Shown: positions 1 through 10,605, counted from the stretch's first letter. The stretch: 64,000 bases of DNA from Valencia hispanica (GCA_963556495.2 OY747713.1:44380913-44444912); one strand, 5' to 3'. Made by a program: numbers and translations. Notes: a model not told the origin generated them from the letters alone.

Positions 1-2389
1 TCTTTCCTTTCAGCTTTAAAGATCTTTGCTTCCACAAAAACAGAGTTGTTTTAATTTTGTTTATTACTCCTGCCCATGTGGTGTCTCTAGCCTGTGTTTG
101 ATCCCTGCCAAAATGTATACCTAATATTTTTACATTTTCCTCACATATCTTTAGGGGTAGGTCATACTGTTCATGTCTCTGATCTCCAAAAAACATTATT
201 TCCGACTTTGTTAGATTAACTTGGGCCCTTGATGCACCTTCATATATCTTGAGAATTTGTAAAACATTTTTGACACTATTTAGATCCTGTACTGTTACCG
301 TTATATCATCAGCATATTGGAAGATTTTACTTTGTGTCCCACCAGGTACCACAATCCCTTTAACATCCATATTTGATCTGATCAGCGCTGCGAGGGGCTC
401 GGCTGTCAGTGTGTAAAGTATTGCTGACAAAGGACAGCCTTGTCTCACAGATCTTTCCAAATTAAATGAGTCTGTTAATATACCATTAATTTTCAATCTA
501 CTTTTTGCATTTCTTGTTAGTAGTCTGACCCAGTTTCTAAGTCTCTCACCAAAGCCATATTTTTGCAGTAATTTCCCTAAATATGAATGATCTACACGGT
601 CAAAAGCTTTCTTAAGATCAATACTTATTAAAATTCCACCAGCTTTTTCCTGGTTCATCTTGTCCACAACATCTCTCACAGAGTTTAACATGTCTGTTAA
701 TTCTCGTCCTGGTACTGCATAAGCCTGTGGGGGTTGCACAATGGTTTCTACTATATCTTTAATCCGGTTCGCTAATATTTTGGACAATATTTTGTAATCT
801 GTATTTAAAAGAGTGATTGGTCTGTAATTTTCAAGATTCAATGCACTGCCTTTCTTTTTATATATCAATATGATTACACCTGTTGCCATTTGTTCACTTA
901 TTTTATTTCATCTCTCCATTTCTGAATATACTTTCCCCAATATTGGTAGGAGCTCTTCCGAGAATGTTTTATAAAATTCTCCCGGTAACCCATCCAAACC
1001 TGGACTTTTATTGGACTTCAATTGTGAAATGGCAAGCCCTATTTCTTTTTCTATGATATCCAAATCACATAATTCACTATCATCCTTACTTAATCGTCTG
1101 TCGACTGCATTCAATGCTATATTAATGTCTTCTTCTCTTGTTTTAGAACTCCTGAATAAATTCCTGTAAAAATCTTCAGCCTCTATGACTATATCTGCCA
1201 ATTCATTTAATTCCTTTCCTTCCTCGTTCCTCAATTTAGTTATGTATTGACGTTTTTGTCTTGTTTTCTCCAAGTTAAAGAAAAAGTCATTGCATTTTTC
1301 TCCTTTTACAGCATAATCTGCCCTGCTTCTAATGAGCTGTCCCCTCCACCTCAGCCGTTCAAGATCCCCTAGTTCGGTTTTTAGCTGCACAAAGTGTGTT
1401 ATTTCTCTATCAGGATCCTTTTCTATTTTCTCTGCCTCCTTTTCCAACTCTCGTCTAAGACTTTTCTCTCTTTCTGAGTGTCTAAAACTTCTAACTTTGG
1501 CAAACCTAATTGTTTTTAATTTGATCAGATTCTTCATCTTCTCCCACCACCTGCAAATATCCTGTTCAAATATGTCATCTTCTCTCTCATCTATTAATAA
1601 GTTTTTTATCATTCTTTTGTATACTTCACATTCCAAAAGCGAATTATTGAGGCACCATATGCCCCCGGATCTGTTTGTAATTCTACTTCCTATTGAGCAA
1701 TATAGCATTGCATGATCTCCCCCTCCAATAAACTTATAACCAATTTTATTTACTAATAGAAAAAGATCATTAGTTACCAAACATAAATCTATCCTACTCT
1801 GTTTTAGGACCCCTTGTACAAGCTGCCTCCTTGAAAAGACTTGTTTGTTTGGATTCAGAGCTCTCCAGGCATCTATTAGATTTTTCTCTTCCATTATTTT
1901 AGTTAGTATTGTTTTCGAGGAGCGATGTTTTATTGCTACATTATTTCCATAATCTAATCTACATAATTTCAAATTAAAGTCGCCTAAAACTATAGTTCTA
2001 TCATTCAACCAAACTTTTATATTTGCCAAAAACTTCCTTTTTTCTGTCTCTAAATTTGGAACATATACATTAATCAGTCTATAAGATTCTCCTGCATACA
2101 CAAAATCAACTATTAGTAGTCTTCCTTCGTTGTCCTTATATACCTCTACTAGAGAGGAAACATCACATTCCTTGAACCATATTGCCACACCACATGCATT
2201 TTCAGAGCCATTGTTTATATAAAAACTTCCCTTCAATGATGCAGTTACTCTCTTTTCCATTTCTGAAGTCCAGTGAGTTTCTTGCAGACATATTATGTCT
2301 CCTCTGAGTAATCTACATATCATTTGGGCTCTTTCATAGTTTCTTAGTCCATTACAGTTCAGTGACACAAGTGATAATGGCCAGGTCAT
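1..2389 (-). pseudogene. LINE ORF2: endonuclease-reverse transcriptase, one internal stop, cut by window edge
   Basis: The frame opens at the ATG at 2387-2389. The first ~230 residues form an EEP/APE endonuclease: SLNCNGLRN at the start, CLQETH with the catalytic Glu, YVPN, GDFN, and GGGDHA near the C-terminal His. RT starts near SPGLDGLPGEFYK. A single TGA at 908-910 interrupts the frame just after it. Reading on in the same frame gives NYRPITLLN and then the RT catalytic motif YADD at 305-316. The frame stays open to base 1, where a W-K-Q-R-S-L-K-L-K-G-K stretch resembles the post-RT region of L1-like proteins. The protein makes the target nick and copies the element RNA at the target. One nonsense codon is the only damage seen, so this copy is young or the base is an error. 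Confidence 0.85.
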
Positions 2390-2432
2390 GTTACAGTAAA
2401 TAGTGGAGGAGAATTGTTGTCTTCTCCATACC

Positions 2433-2885
2433 TCACTCTTTCCCCTTCCTTAGAACTGTCCACTCTTTCTCATTTGTTCCATCGTTTCTTATGTTGTCTT
2501 CTTTTCTCCAGAGGTCAGGGCAATTTCCAAGACTTTCAGTGAAGTTTCCTGTTCGTGTCCTTCCGTCTTCCCACACGGCTGGAAAAGTGTGCGTTCCCCA
2601 CTTCTTCACAATTCCAACACTGCTCCTCCGCGCTTTCCTATTCGATAGGGAGAAAAACAAAATGAGCTCATTCCTCTGATCAATTTCTATAAACATAACA
2701 CACAAAGAGAACCAAATTGAGAGGAGAACAGTCTCATGCCATGACAAAAGTATCAGGCCGATCAGGAGCTCCCTCCTCAGCCATACACATTTCGGTGAGT
2801 ATGCCCCGACCCCCCTCCACTGTACTTCCCCCACAAGAGTGCACCGGGAATAATAAGAGGCACAGTCACACACCTCAGCCATCAT
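2433..2885 (-). other. Open frame between LINE ORF1 and ORF2
   Basis: An open frame of 150 codons fills the space between ORF1 and ORF2. Its ATG overlaps the ORF1 stop codon in an ATGA arrangement (2882-2885) and it ends 43 bp before the ORF2 start. I recognise no domain; the content is rich in Trp, Arg and Glu. It may be a chance opening in an inter-ORF spacer. The overlap would also suit termination-reinitiation if the frame is translated. Confidence 0.25.
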
Positions 2886-4312
2886 TTTCTCTTACCATTT
2901 AGTTTTTTCCTCTCTTTCGTCGATTTCCTGCTCGAGGTTTGCCTGTGTTTTCCAGCCCCCAATTCTGACTCCCTCTCAGAATCCCCCTCTGATGATTGCT
3001 TATCTACTGCGCCGGTGCTCTCGGGGCACGAGTCTGGCACGGAAGGTACAGCAAAGCAAACATCCTGCAACGAGTTTCCCCATTCAGAGTTGCTTGTTTT
3101 CCGGGCTACCTCAGCCTTAACAGGACTCCGACTACGGTCTCTCTCTCTCCTCAAAAGACTTCTGTCTCTTTCGACCTCCTTACCCTGTTTTGCCGTTACG
3201 AGCTTCTGTCCACTTGTGACAAGCTCTCCTTCATTAGGTGGAGCTACCTGGCCAGACTCATACAAAGTAGGACCCAACACCGAGGTCCTCCCTGCTGGCT
3301 CCGGAGTGGCATCCCTTTCAGATTCGCCCCCCTTTGCCAGACCCCGAGGATTTCCAAAAATCCACTCCATCCGAGGGGTGGGCGCTAGCTCCTCAGCATC
3401 CCCCCCAACTGAATTGGAGGGTGACATCAGTATCTCCAAAGGCGCAGAGTCACTTTCGGGCACATTTTCAGCCTCCTCATTGTCCTTTTCCAATTCTGGA
3501 GCAGACTCAAAGGACTGCTCATCCATAGAAGGCTCCTGGCTGCTATGATTACAAATACAATTATTAGTTATATTGAAGCATACTGCACACCGCTCCGCAT
3601 TTCCACTGCACTCTCGGGCATAATGGCCCTGCTTCCCACACTTCTGACAGAGAAAATCAGGGCACTCCCTCAAAATATGGCCTGGCTGCAGACAGATTCT
3701 GCAGACCCTCACCTGTCGGTCATGTATGACTCTGAAAAATTGGGCTCCATTGACTGTCTGAAATTTAGTAGAATATGGCAATGACCTAATCTCATCTGTA
3801 AATCGAACTTTGAGGAATCTAGTTCCGTCTGCAATATTGGAGCCGGGCCAGTTCCTCCTCCTTATTGAAGAAACTGGCTGGACACCCCATCCCCTCAATT
3901 TTTCAATTATTTCCTCATCCTCTACGTGGAAAGGAAGATTGAGGAAAGAAACAATCATCTCATCTGAGATCATTGGTGAGGAAACCACTCTAGTACTCCC
4001 AATTTTGAAACCGTCCATCAATTTGTCTCTGGCATGTTCATTTGACATTGCTATTTCATAAGATCGAGGGGCAGTCTGTCTGCAGCCGATAATCCCACCA
4101 CATAGCAACCTGATTGTCCTGATCAATTGCATAACTGACACTCTCTCCTCCCCTTCCAGATCTATCTTAACTGTTAATTCTTTACTGAATTTGATACTCA
4201 TCTTATCTGAATTCCGCTGCTCCTGTGTATCTCGGTTGTTAATCATTGGTGATCCATTCTTATTCTGTCTTGATTCTTGATCCATCTGACTTTCACTTTT
4301 TGTCCACCACAC
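2882..4312 (-). CDS. LINE ORF1: nucleic-acid-binding protein with CCHC zinc knuckles
   Basis: 476 codons, uninterrupted. The N-terminal half carries a region like the RNA-binding folds of Tx1-type ORF1 proteins. Two CCHC knuckles follow at about residues 207-240: CRICLQPGHILREC and CQKCGKQGHYAREC, then a Cys cluster CAVCFNITNNCIC. The C-terminal ~200 residues are acidic, then basic and Ser/Arg rich (RSLLRRERDRSRSP), ending in a Lys-rich tail. The protein is expected to coat LINE RNA and form the ribonucleoprotein used in target-primed reverse transcription. An earlier Met at the frame start is used; a downstream Met (MSIKFSKELTVKI) is an alternative start. Confidence 0.8.
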   Translation of the reverse strand: MWWTKSESQMDQESRQNKNGSPMINNRDTQEQRNSDKMSIKFSKELTVKIDLEGEERVSVMQLIRTIRLLCGGIIGCRQTAPRSYEIAMSNEHARDKLMDGFKIGSTRVVSSPMISDEMIVSFLNLPFHVEDEEIIEKLRGWGVQPVSSIRRRNWPGSNIADGTRFLKVRFTDEIRSLPYSTKFQTVNGAQFFRVIHDRQVRVCRICLQPGHILRECPDFLCQKCGKQGHYARECSGNAERCAVCFNITNNCICNHSSQEPSMDEQSFESAPELEKDNEEAENVPESDSAPLEILMSPSNSVGGDAEELAPTPRMEWIFGNPRGLAKGGESERDATPEPAGRTSVLGPTLYESGQVAPPNEGELVTSGQKLVTAKQGKEVERDRSLLRRERDRSRSPVKAEVARKTSNSEWGNSLQDVCFAVPSVPDSCPESTGAVDKQSSEGDSERESELGAGKHRQTSSRKSTKERKKLNGKRK

Positions 4313-4554
4313 CTTGCTCTTTGTCCTTGTCCATTCCTTGTCCGTTTACCGATTGATCTATCATAATTTGAAAAAGAAAGCGCCTCCCCTTACAGAAAAA
4401 CTGCAGGGGAGGGTTTCAAAAACTACTTTAATAACTGAAAGTCAATGAAACAAACTCAAATACGCAGAGAAAACCAAGAAAAACGCAGAAAACTTCAGCA
4501 CAGTCTCCACAAAAACTTATCTTCCAGCTGCACAGCTGCCACTAACGAGCTTGC
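4313..4554 (-). promoter_or_regulatory. LINE 5' UTR
   Basis: About 240 bp between the ORF1 start and the tRNA junction, with no open frame of note. An A-rich stretch on the plus strand (4440-4520) reads T-rich in the element's sense. The outer edge is set by the point where tRNA-Leu sequence resumes (4555). Promoter activity is assumed from position only. Confidence 0.45.
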
Positions 4555-4584
4555 CAGCGCCTTTGACCGCTCGGCCATCCTGAC
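4555..4584 (-). pseudogene. tRNA-Leu 5' fragment, interrupted by the LINE
   Basis: These 30 bp are the 5' part of a tRNA-Leu gene: acceptor strand, A-box region and start of the anticodon stem. The downstream spacer matches the spacer next to AAG-position genes in later units, so this was the AAG-position gene of the first array unit. The rest is replaced by the LINE 5' end. The A box is intact but the B box is gone. Confidence 0.85.
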
Positions 4585-5173
4585 GTCTCACGGATATACG
4601 ATGCAGGCACTTCTGCAAACTGTACCCACGGAAGCGTGACGAGCACGTGTGAATGTGATATGTACTTTGTTGACTGTTTAGCTTGTAACAACCTGGAAAA
4701 TTGACCACATTTTGCTCCAGTTTATACCTACAGTTTGTATTTCTTTTATTCCACCAATAGGTATTCTGTGCATTCCTGTGGTCCCTACTTACATATAGCC
4801 GTGATACAAGCTTTGTGTAAAACATGACATATCGGCAATAATCTACAAAGTTCAATGGCCAACATTTGAGGACTTTGAAAAGGGACATTCTTCCAAGATA
4901 AAGAGAAGCATGGAATGTCTTTTAACAAAACACATCCTCTTTATGGTGTGTTAAGGTACTATAGTGCTTACTTAAGCAAATTCTAGAGTAAACCACTGCC
5001 ATTACACCTAGCGAGGTCTCTGACATCTCTGACGGATGTTGGCTTATCTGACCAGAGACTCTTGTTCTGGCTTTAACCAAGCAAGTTGAAACTTTGCAAA
5101 CATCTTCTTGCCAAAATATGATCCCATCAAGCACAGTGTGTTTGTGTATCACCTCATTGAAATCATACAAAGA

Positions 5174-5255
5174 TGTCAGAAGTGGATTTTGAACTCACGC
5201 CTTCAGGGGAGACTGCGACCTGAAAGTAGCGCCCTTGGCCGCTTGGCAATCCGAC
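5174..5255 (-). pseudogene. tRNA-Leu pseudogene, first copy, 82 nt
   Basis: It carries the class lesions described for 6475-6557. It also has an altered 5' acceptor end with a one-base loss (GGCAATCCGAC on the plus strand). The only other copy with this change is 27454-27535. Confidence 0.8.
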
Positions 5256-5484
5256 ATTGTACTGTAGCTTTGCAGGTACCTTTGGATTGAATATCCACCA
5301 ATGGCTTAGAGCACTTGGAGTTTGATTTAGAGTTCAGCAAAGTTCTACTTTCACAGTGACTACTGGCAAAATTTCACATGTTACCTGTTCAAATTTAAAC
5401 AACGGAATGACTGTAGTCAGATAATCTTCCTTCTTAAAAAGCAACTATTTTAGTGCAGCCTGCATGGGAAATGCAAGGGCTTGT

Positions 5485-5567
5485 TGTCAGAAGTGGGATT
5501 TGAACCCACGCCTCCAGGGGAGACTGCGACCTGAACGCAGCGCCTTTGACCGCTCGGCCATCCTGAC
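5485..5567 (-). tRNA. tRNA-Leu(CAG)
   Basis: The 83-nt class II tRNA decodes CUG leucine codons. The acceptor stem GTCAGGA pairs with TTCTGAC, the discriminator is A, and the anticodon stem CTGCG/CGCAG closes the loop TTCAGGT, giving anticodon CAG. The long variable arm and discriminator A fit tRNA-Leu. The A box TGGCCGAGCGG and B box GGTTCAAATCC are intact. The body matches the vertebrate Leu-CAG type as I know it. In this copy the usual nearby T4 terminator is TTT only; a T5 run ~50 nt downstream could serve instead. Confidence 0.9.
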
Positions 5568-5802
5568 CTCATACCTAGCTTTGCTGGTACCTTTGGATTG
5601 AATATCCACCAACGGCTAAGAGCCCTTGGCGTTTGATTTAGAGTTCAGCAAAGTTCTACTTTCACAGTGACTACTGGCAAAATTTCACATGTTACCTGTT
5701 CAAATTGAGACACCGGAATCACTGTAGTCAGGAGTCAAAAAATCTTCCTCCTTAAACATGAACTCTTTTAGTACAGTCTGCTTGGAAAAGGGGAGGTGTT
5801 GT

Positions 5803-5885
5803 TGTCTGAAGTGGGATTTGAACCCACGCCTCCAGGGGAGACTGCGACCTTAACGCAGCACCTTCGACCGCTCGGCCATCCTGAC
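5803..5885 (-). tRNA. tRNA-Leu(AAG), variant copy
   Basis: This position in the unit carries the same body as the CAG gene but with loop TTAAGGT, so the anticodon is AAG (decodes CUU, and CUC after A34-to-inosine editing). The stem pairs as CTGCG/CGCAG. This copy has a mismatch in the acceptor stem (TGTCTGAA on the plus strand) and one change at the D-arm/anticodon-stem border. It may be weak or inactive. A T4 run lies ~18 nt downstream. Confidence 0.75.
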
Positions 5886-6474
5886 GTCTCACGGATATGT
5901 GATGCAGGCACTTCTGCAAACTGTACCCACGGAAGCGTGACGAGCACGTGTGAATGTGATATGTACTTTGTTTACTGTTTAGCTTGTAACAACCTGGAAA
6001 ATTGACCACATTTTGCTCCAGTTTATACCTACAGTTTGTATTTCTTTTATACCACCAATAGGTATTCTGTGCATTCCTGTGGTCCCTACTTACGTATAGC
6101 CGTGATACAAGCTTTGTGTAAAACATGAAATATCGGCAATAATCTACAAAGTTCAATGGCCAACATTTGAGGACTTTGAAAAGGGACATTCATCCAAGAT
6201 AAAGAGAAGCATGGAATGTCTTTTAACAAAACACATCCTGTTTATGGTGTGTTAAGGTACTATAGTGCTTACTTAAGCAAATTCTAGAGTAAACCACTGC
6301 CTTTACATCTAGCGAGGTCTCTGACATCTCTGACGGATGTTGGCTTATCTGACCAGAGACTCTTGTTCTGCCTTTAACCAAGCAAGTGGAAACTTTGCAA
6401 ACATCTTCTTGCCAAAACATGATCCCATCAAGCACAGTATGTTTGTGTATCACCTCATTGAAATCATACAAAGA

Positions 6475-6557
6475 TGTCAGAAGTGGATTTTGAACTCACG
6501 CCTTCAGGGGAGACTGCGACCTGAAAGTAGCGCCCTTGGCCGCTTGGCCATCCTGAC
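6475..6557 (-). pseudogene. tRNA-Leu pseudogene, array class consensus
   Basis: It has tRNA-Leu length and acceptor ends and a CAG-like loop. The anticodon stem has two mismatches (CTACT against CGCAG). The T stem is damaged, the B box reads AGTTCAAAATC instead of GGTTCAAATCC, and the D arm is changed. No T4 run lies close downstream; the first is ~70 nt away. All 22 copies share these lesions, so the gene was dead before the array expanded. Confidence 0.9.
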
Positions 6558-6786
6558 ATTGTACTGTAGCTTTGCAGGTACCTTTGGATTGAATATCCAC
6601 CAATGGCTTAGAGCACTTGGAGTTTGATTTAGAGTTCAGCAAAGTTCTACTTTCACAGTGACTACTGGCAAAATTTCACATGTTACCTGTTCAAATTTAA
6701 ACAACGGAATGACTGTAGTCAGATAATCTTCCTTCTTAAAAAGCAACTATTTTAGTGCAGCCTGCATGGGAAAAGCAAGGGCTTGT

Positions 6787-6869
6787 TGTCAGAAGTGGGA
6801 TTTGAACCCACGCCTCCAGGGGAGACTGCGACCTGAACGCAGCGCCTTTGACCGCTCGGCCATCCTGAC
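6787..6869 (-). tRNA. tRNA-Leu(CAG)
   Basis: Consensus CAG copy with an intact T4 terminator ~18 nt downstream (AAAA on the plus strand at about 6772-6776). The next AAG gene begins 236 bp upstream in transcription sense. Confidence 0.95.
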
Positions 6870-7105
6870 CTCATATTGTAGTTTTGCTGGTACCTTTGGA
6901 TTGAATATCCACCAACGGCTTAGAGCACTTGGCGTTTGATTTAGAGTTCAGCAAAGTTCTACTTTCACAGTGACTACTGGCAAAATTTCACATGTTACCT
7001 GTTCAAATTGAGACACCGGAATCACTGTAGTCAGGAGTCAAAAAATCTTCCTCCTTAAACATCAACTCTTTTAGTACAGTCTGCTTGGAAAAGGGGAGGT
7101 GTTGT

Positions 7106-7188
7106 TGTCGGAAGTGGGATTTGAACCAACGCCTCCAGGGGAGACTGCGACCTTAACGCAGCGCCTTCGACCGCTCGGCCATCCTGAC
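7106..7188 (-). tRNA. tRNA-Leu(AAG), variant copy
   Basis: The AAG anticodon is retained. One acceptor-stem change (GTCGGAA) and one T-stem change (ACCAACGCC) on the plus strand create mismatches, so function is doubtful. Confidence 0.7.
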
Positions 7189-7777
7189 GTCTCACGGATA
7201 TGTGATGCAGGCACTTCTGCAAACTGTACCCACGGAAGCGTGACGAGCACGTGTGAATGTGATATGTACTTTGTTGACTGTTTAGCTTGTAACAACCTGG
7301 AAAATTGACCACATTTTGCTCCAGTTTATACCTACAGTTTGTATTTCTTTTATACCACCAATAGGTATTCTGTGCATTCCTGTGGTCCCTACTTACGTAT
7401 AGCCGTGATACAAGCTTTGTGTAAAACATGAAATATCGGCAATAATCTACAAAGTTCAATGGCCAACATTTGAGGACTTTGAAAAGGGACATTCATCCAA
7501 GATAAAGAGAAGCATGGAATGTCTTTTAACAAAACACATCCTGTTTATGGTGTGTTAAGGTACTATAGTGCTTACTTAAGCAAATTCTAGAGTAAACCAC
7601 TGCCTTTACACCTAGCGAGGTCGCTGACATCTCTGACGGATGTTGGCTTATCTGACCAGAGACTCTTGTTCTGCCTTTAACCAAGCAAGTGGAAACTTTG
7701 CAAACATCTTCTTGCCAAAACATGATCCCATCAAGCACAGTATGTTTGTGTATCACCTCATTGAAATCATACAAAGA

Positions 7778-7860
7778 TGTCAGAAGTGGATTTTGAACTC
7801 ACGCGTTCAGGGGAGACTGCGATCTGAAAGTAGCGCCCTTGGCCGCTTGGCCATCCTGAC
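7778..7860 (-). pseudogene. tRNA-Leu pseudogene
   Basis: Class lesions plus two private changes: CGCGTTCAGG and GATCTGAAAG on the plus strand. Confidence 0.85.
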
Positions 7861-8089
7861 ATTGTACTGTAGCTTTGCAGGTACCTTTGGATTGAATATC
7901 CACCAATGGCTTAGAGCACTTGGAGTTTGATTTAGAGTTCAGCAAAGTTCTACTTTCACAGTGACTACTGGCAAAATTTCACATGTTACCTGTTCAAATT
8001 TAAACAAAGGAATGACTGTAGTCAGATAATCTTCCTTCTTAAAAAGCAACTATTTTAGTGCAGCCTGCATGGGAAAAGCAAGGGCTTGT

Positions 8090-8172
8090 TGTCAGAAGTG
8101 GGATTTGAACCCACGCCTCCAGGGGAGACTGCGACCTGAACGCAGCGCCTTTGACCGCTCGGCCATCCTGAC
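8090..8172 (-). tRNA. tRNA-Leu(CAG)
   Basis: Consensus copy, boxes and T4 terminator intact. The spacer after it is the irregular one (8273-8540). Confidence 0.95.
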
Positions 8173-8272
8173 CTCATACTGTAGTTTTGCTGGTACCTTT
8201 GGATTGAATATCCACCAACGGCTTAGAGCACTTGGCGTTTGATTTAGAGTTCAGCAAAGTTCTACTTTCACA

Positions 8273-8540
8273 GTGACACTGGCAAAATTTCACAGTTACC
8301 TGTTCAAATTGAGACACCGGAATCACTGTAGTCAGGAGTCAAAAATCTTCCTCCTTAACATCAACTCTTTTAGTACAGTCGCTTGGAGAGGGGATTTGTA
8401 CTTTCACAGTGACTACTGGCAAAATTTCACATGTTACCTGTTCAAATTGAGACACCGGAATCACTGTAGTCAGGAGTAAAAATCTTCCTCCTTAAACATC
8501 AACTCTTTTAGTACAGTCTGCTTGGAAAAGGGGAGGTGTT
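8273..8540. repeat. Imperfect ~130-bp tandem duplication inside the array spacer
   Basis: The spacer before the AAG gene at 8543 contains an extra copy of the block running from TTTCACAGTGAC to the T4 region. The first copy shows several one- or two-base losses (CAGTGACACTGG, CACAGTTACC, CCTTAACATC, CAGTCGCTT), while the second copy is nearly standard. It is a real local duplication or an assembly seam. Confidence 0.75.
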
Positions 8541-8542
8541 GT

Positions 8543-8630
8543 TGTCAGAAGTGGGATTTGAACCCACGCCTCCAGGGGAGGGGAGACTGTGACCTTAACG
8601 CAGCGCCTTCGACCGCTCGGCCATCCTGAC
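8543..8630 (-). pseudogene. tRNA-Leu(AAG) with 5-nt insertion, 88 nt
   Basis: The AAG loop is kept. A GGGGA step is duplicated in the variable-arm region (CAGGGGAGGGGAGACTG on the plus strand) and the anticodon stem has a C-to-T change on the plus strand. Probably not functional. Confidence 0.7.
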
Positions 8631-9219
8631 GTCTCACGGATATGTGATGCAGGCACTTCTGCAAACTGTACCCACGGAAGCGTGACGAGCACGTGTGAAT
8701 GTGATATGTACTTTGTTGACTGTTTAGCTTGTAACACCCTGGAAAATTGACCACATTTTGCTCCAGTTTATACCTACAGTTTGTATTTCTTTTATACCAC
8801 CAATAGGTATTCTGTGCATTCCTGTGGTCCCTACTTACGTATAGCCGTGATACAAGCTTTGTGTAAAACATGAAATATCGGCAATAATCTACAAAGTTCA
8901 ATGGCCAACATTTGAGGACTTTGAAAAGGGACATTCATCCAAGATAAAGAGAAGCATGGAATGTCTTTTAACAAAACACATCCTGTTTATGGTGTGTTAA
9001 GGTACTATAGTGCTTACTTAAGCAAATTCTAGAGTAAACCACTGCCTTTACACCTAGCGAGGTCTCTGACATCTCTGACGGATGTTGGCTTATCTGACCA
9101 GAGACTCTTGTTCTGCCTTTAACCAAGCAAGTGGAAACTTTGCAAACATCTTCTTGCCAAAACATGATCCCATCAAGCACAGTATGTTTGTGTATCACCT
9201 CATTGAAATCATACAAAGA

Positions 9220-9302
9220 TGTCAGAAGTGGATTTTGAACTCACGCCTTCAGGGGAGACTGCGACCTGAAAGTAGCGCCCTTGGCCGCTTGGCCATCCTG
9301 AC
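9220..9302 (-). pseudogene. tRNA-Leu pseudogene
   Basis: Identical to the class consensus. Confidence 0.88.
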
Positions 9303-9531
9303 ATTGTACTGTAGCTTTGCAGGTACCTTTGGATTGAATATCCACCAATGGCTTAGAGCACTTGGAGTTTGATTTAGAGTTCAGCAAAGTTCTACTTTCA
9401 CAGTGACTACTGGCAAAATTTCACATGTTACCTGTTCAAATTTAAACAACGGAATGACTGTAGTCAGATAATCTTCCTTCTTAAAAAGAAACTATTTTAG
9501 TGCAGCCTGCATGGGAAAAGCAAGGGCTTGT

Positions 9532-9614
9532 TGTCAGAAGTGGGATTTGAACCCACGCCTCCAGGGGAGACTGCGACCTGAACGCAGCGCCTTTGACCGC
9601 TCGGCCATCCTGAC
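9532..9614 (-). tRNA. tRNA-Leu(CAG)
   Basis: Consensus tRNA. The downstream spacer has one private base (TTAAAAAGAAAC on the plus strand). Confidence 0.95.
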
Positions 9615-9850
9615 CTCATACTGTAGTTTTGCTGGTACCTTTGGATTGAATATCCACCAACGGCTTAGAGCACTTGGCGTTTGATTTAGAGTTCAGCAAA
9701 GTTCTACTTTCACAGTGACTACTGGCAAAATTTCACATGTTACCTGTTCAAATTGAGACACCGGAATCACTGTAGTCAGGAGTCAAAAAATCTTCCTCCT
9801 TAAACATCAACTCTTTTAGTACAGTCTGCTTGGAAAAGGGGAGGTGTTGT

Positions 9851-9933
9851 TGTCAGAAGTGGGATTTGAACCCACGCCTCCAGGGGAGACTGCGACCTTA
9901 ACGCAGCGCCTTCGACCGCTCGGCCATCCTGAC
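9851..9933 (-). tRNA. tRNA-Leu(AAG), consensus
   Basis: First fully consensus AAG copy: all stems pair, the A box is intact, the B box is GGTTCAAATCC, and a T4 run lies ~18 nt downstream. It differs from the CAG gene by the anticodon wobble base and one D-loop base only (CGA against AAA on the tRNA strand side). Confidence 0.93.
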
Positions 9934-10522
9934 GTCTCACGGATATGTGATGCAGGCACTTCTGCAAACTGTACCCACGGAAGCGTGACGAGCACGTGTG
10001 AATGTGATATGTACTTTGTTGACTGTTTAGCTTGTAACACCCTGGAAAATTGACCACATTTTGCTCCAGTTTATACCTACAGTTTGTATTTCTTTTATAC
10101 CACCAATAGGTATTCTGTGCATTCCTGTGGTCCCTACTTACGTATAGCCGTGATACAAGCTTTGTGTAAAACATGAAATATCGGCAATAATCTACAAAGT
10201 TCAATGGCCAACATTTGAGGACTTTGAAAAGGGACATTCATCCAAGATAAAGAGAAGCATGGAATGTCTTTTAACAAAACACATCCTGTTTATGGTGTGT
10301 TAAGGTACTATAGTGCTTACTTAAGCAAATTCTAGAGTAAACCACTGCCTTTACACCTAGCGAGGTCTCTGACATCTCTGACGGATGTTGGCTTATCTGA
10401 CCAGAGACTCTTGTTCTGCCTTTAACCAAGCAAGTGGAAACTTTGCAAACATCTTCTTGCCAAAACATGATCCCATCAAGCACAGTATGTTTGTGTATCA
10501 CCTCATTGAAATCATACAAAGA

Positions 10523-10605
10523 TGTCAGAAGTGGATTTTGAACTCACGCCTTCAGGGGAGACTGCGACCTGAAAGTAGCGCCCTTGGCCGCTTGGCCATC
10601 CTGAC
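10523..10605 (-). pseudogene. tRNA-Leu pseudogene
   Basis: Class consensus. The following spacer carries one extra base (AATTTAACACAACGG), which makes this unit 1304 bp. Confidence 0.88.

Larger units (their letters stand above)
1..4554 (-). mobile_element. Tx1-like non-LTR retrotransposon (LINE), 3' end outside window
   Basis: Two-ORF LINE read on the minus strand. ORF1 has zinc knuckles (2882-4312). ORF2 has an apurinic-type endonuclease followed by reverse transcriptase (1-2389). The 5' UTR runs from 4313 to about 4554 and ends abruptly inside a tRNA-Leu gene whose 5' part survives at 4555-4584. The two-ORF plan with CCHC knuckles in ORF1 and an endonuclease-RT ORF2 fits the Tx1/L1 group. 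Several Tx1-clade members are known to insert into multicopy RNA genes, which matches the junction seen here. The clade call rests on reading the domains, not on a phylogeny. The 3' UTR and tail would lie to the left of base 1. Confidence 0.85.

Noticed and set aside
5803..5885. Reading the second tRNA class as Leu(UAA)
   Set aside because: The loop contains TTAAG, but pairing of CTGCG with CGCAG places AAG, not TAA, at positions 34-36.
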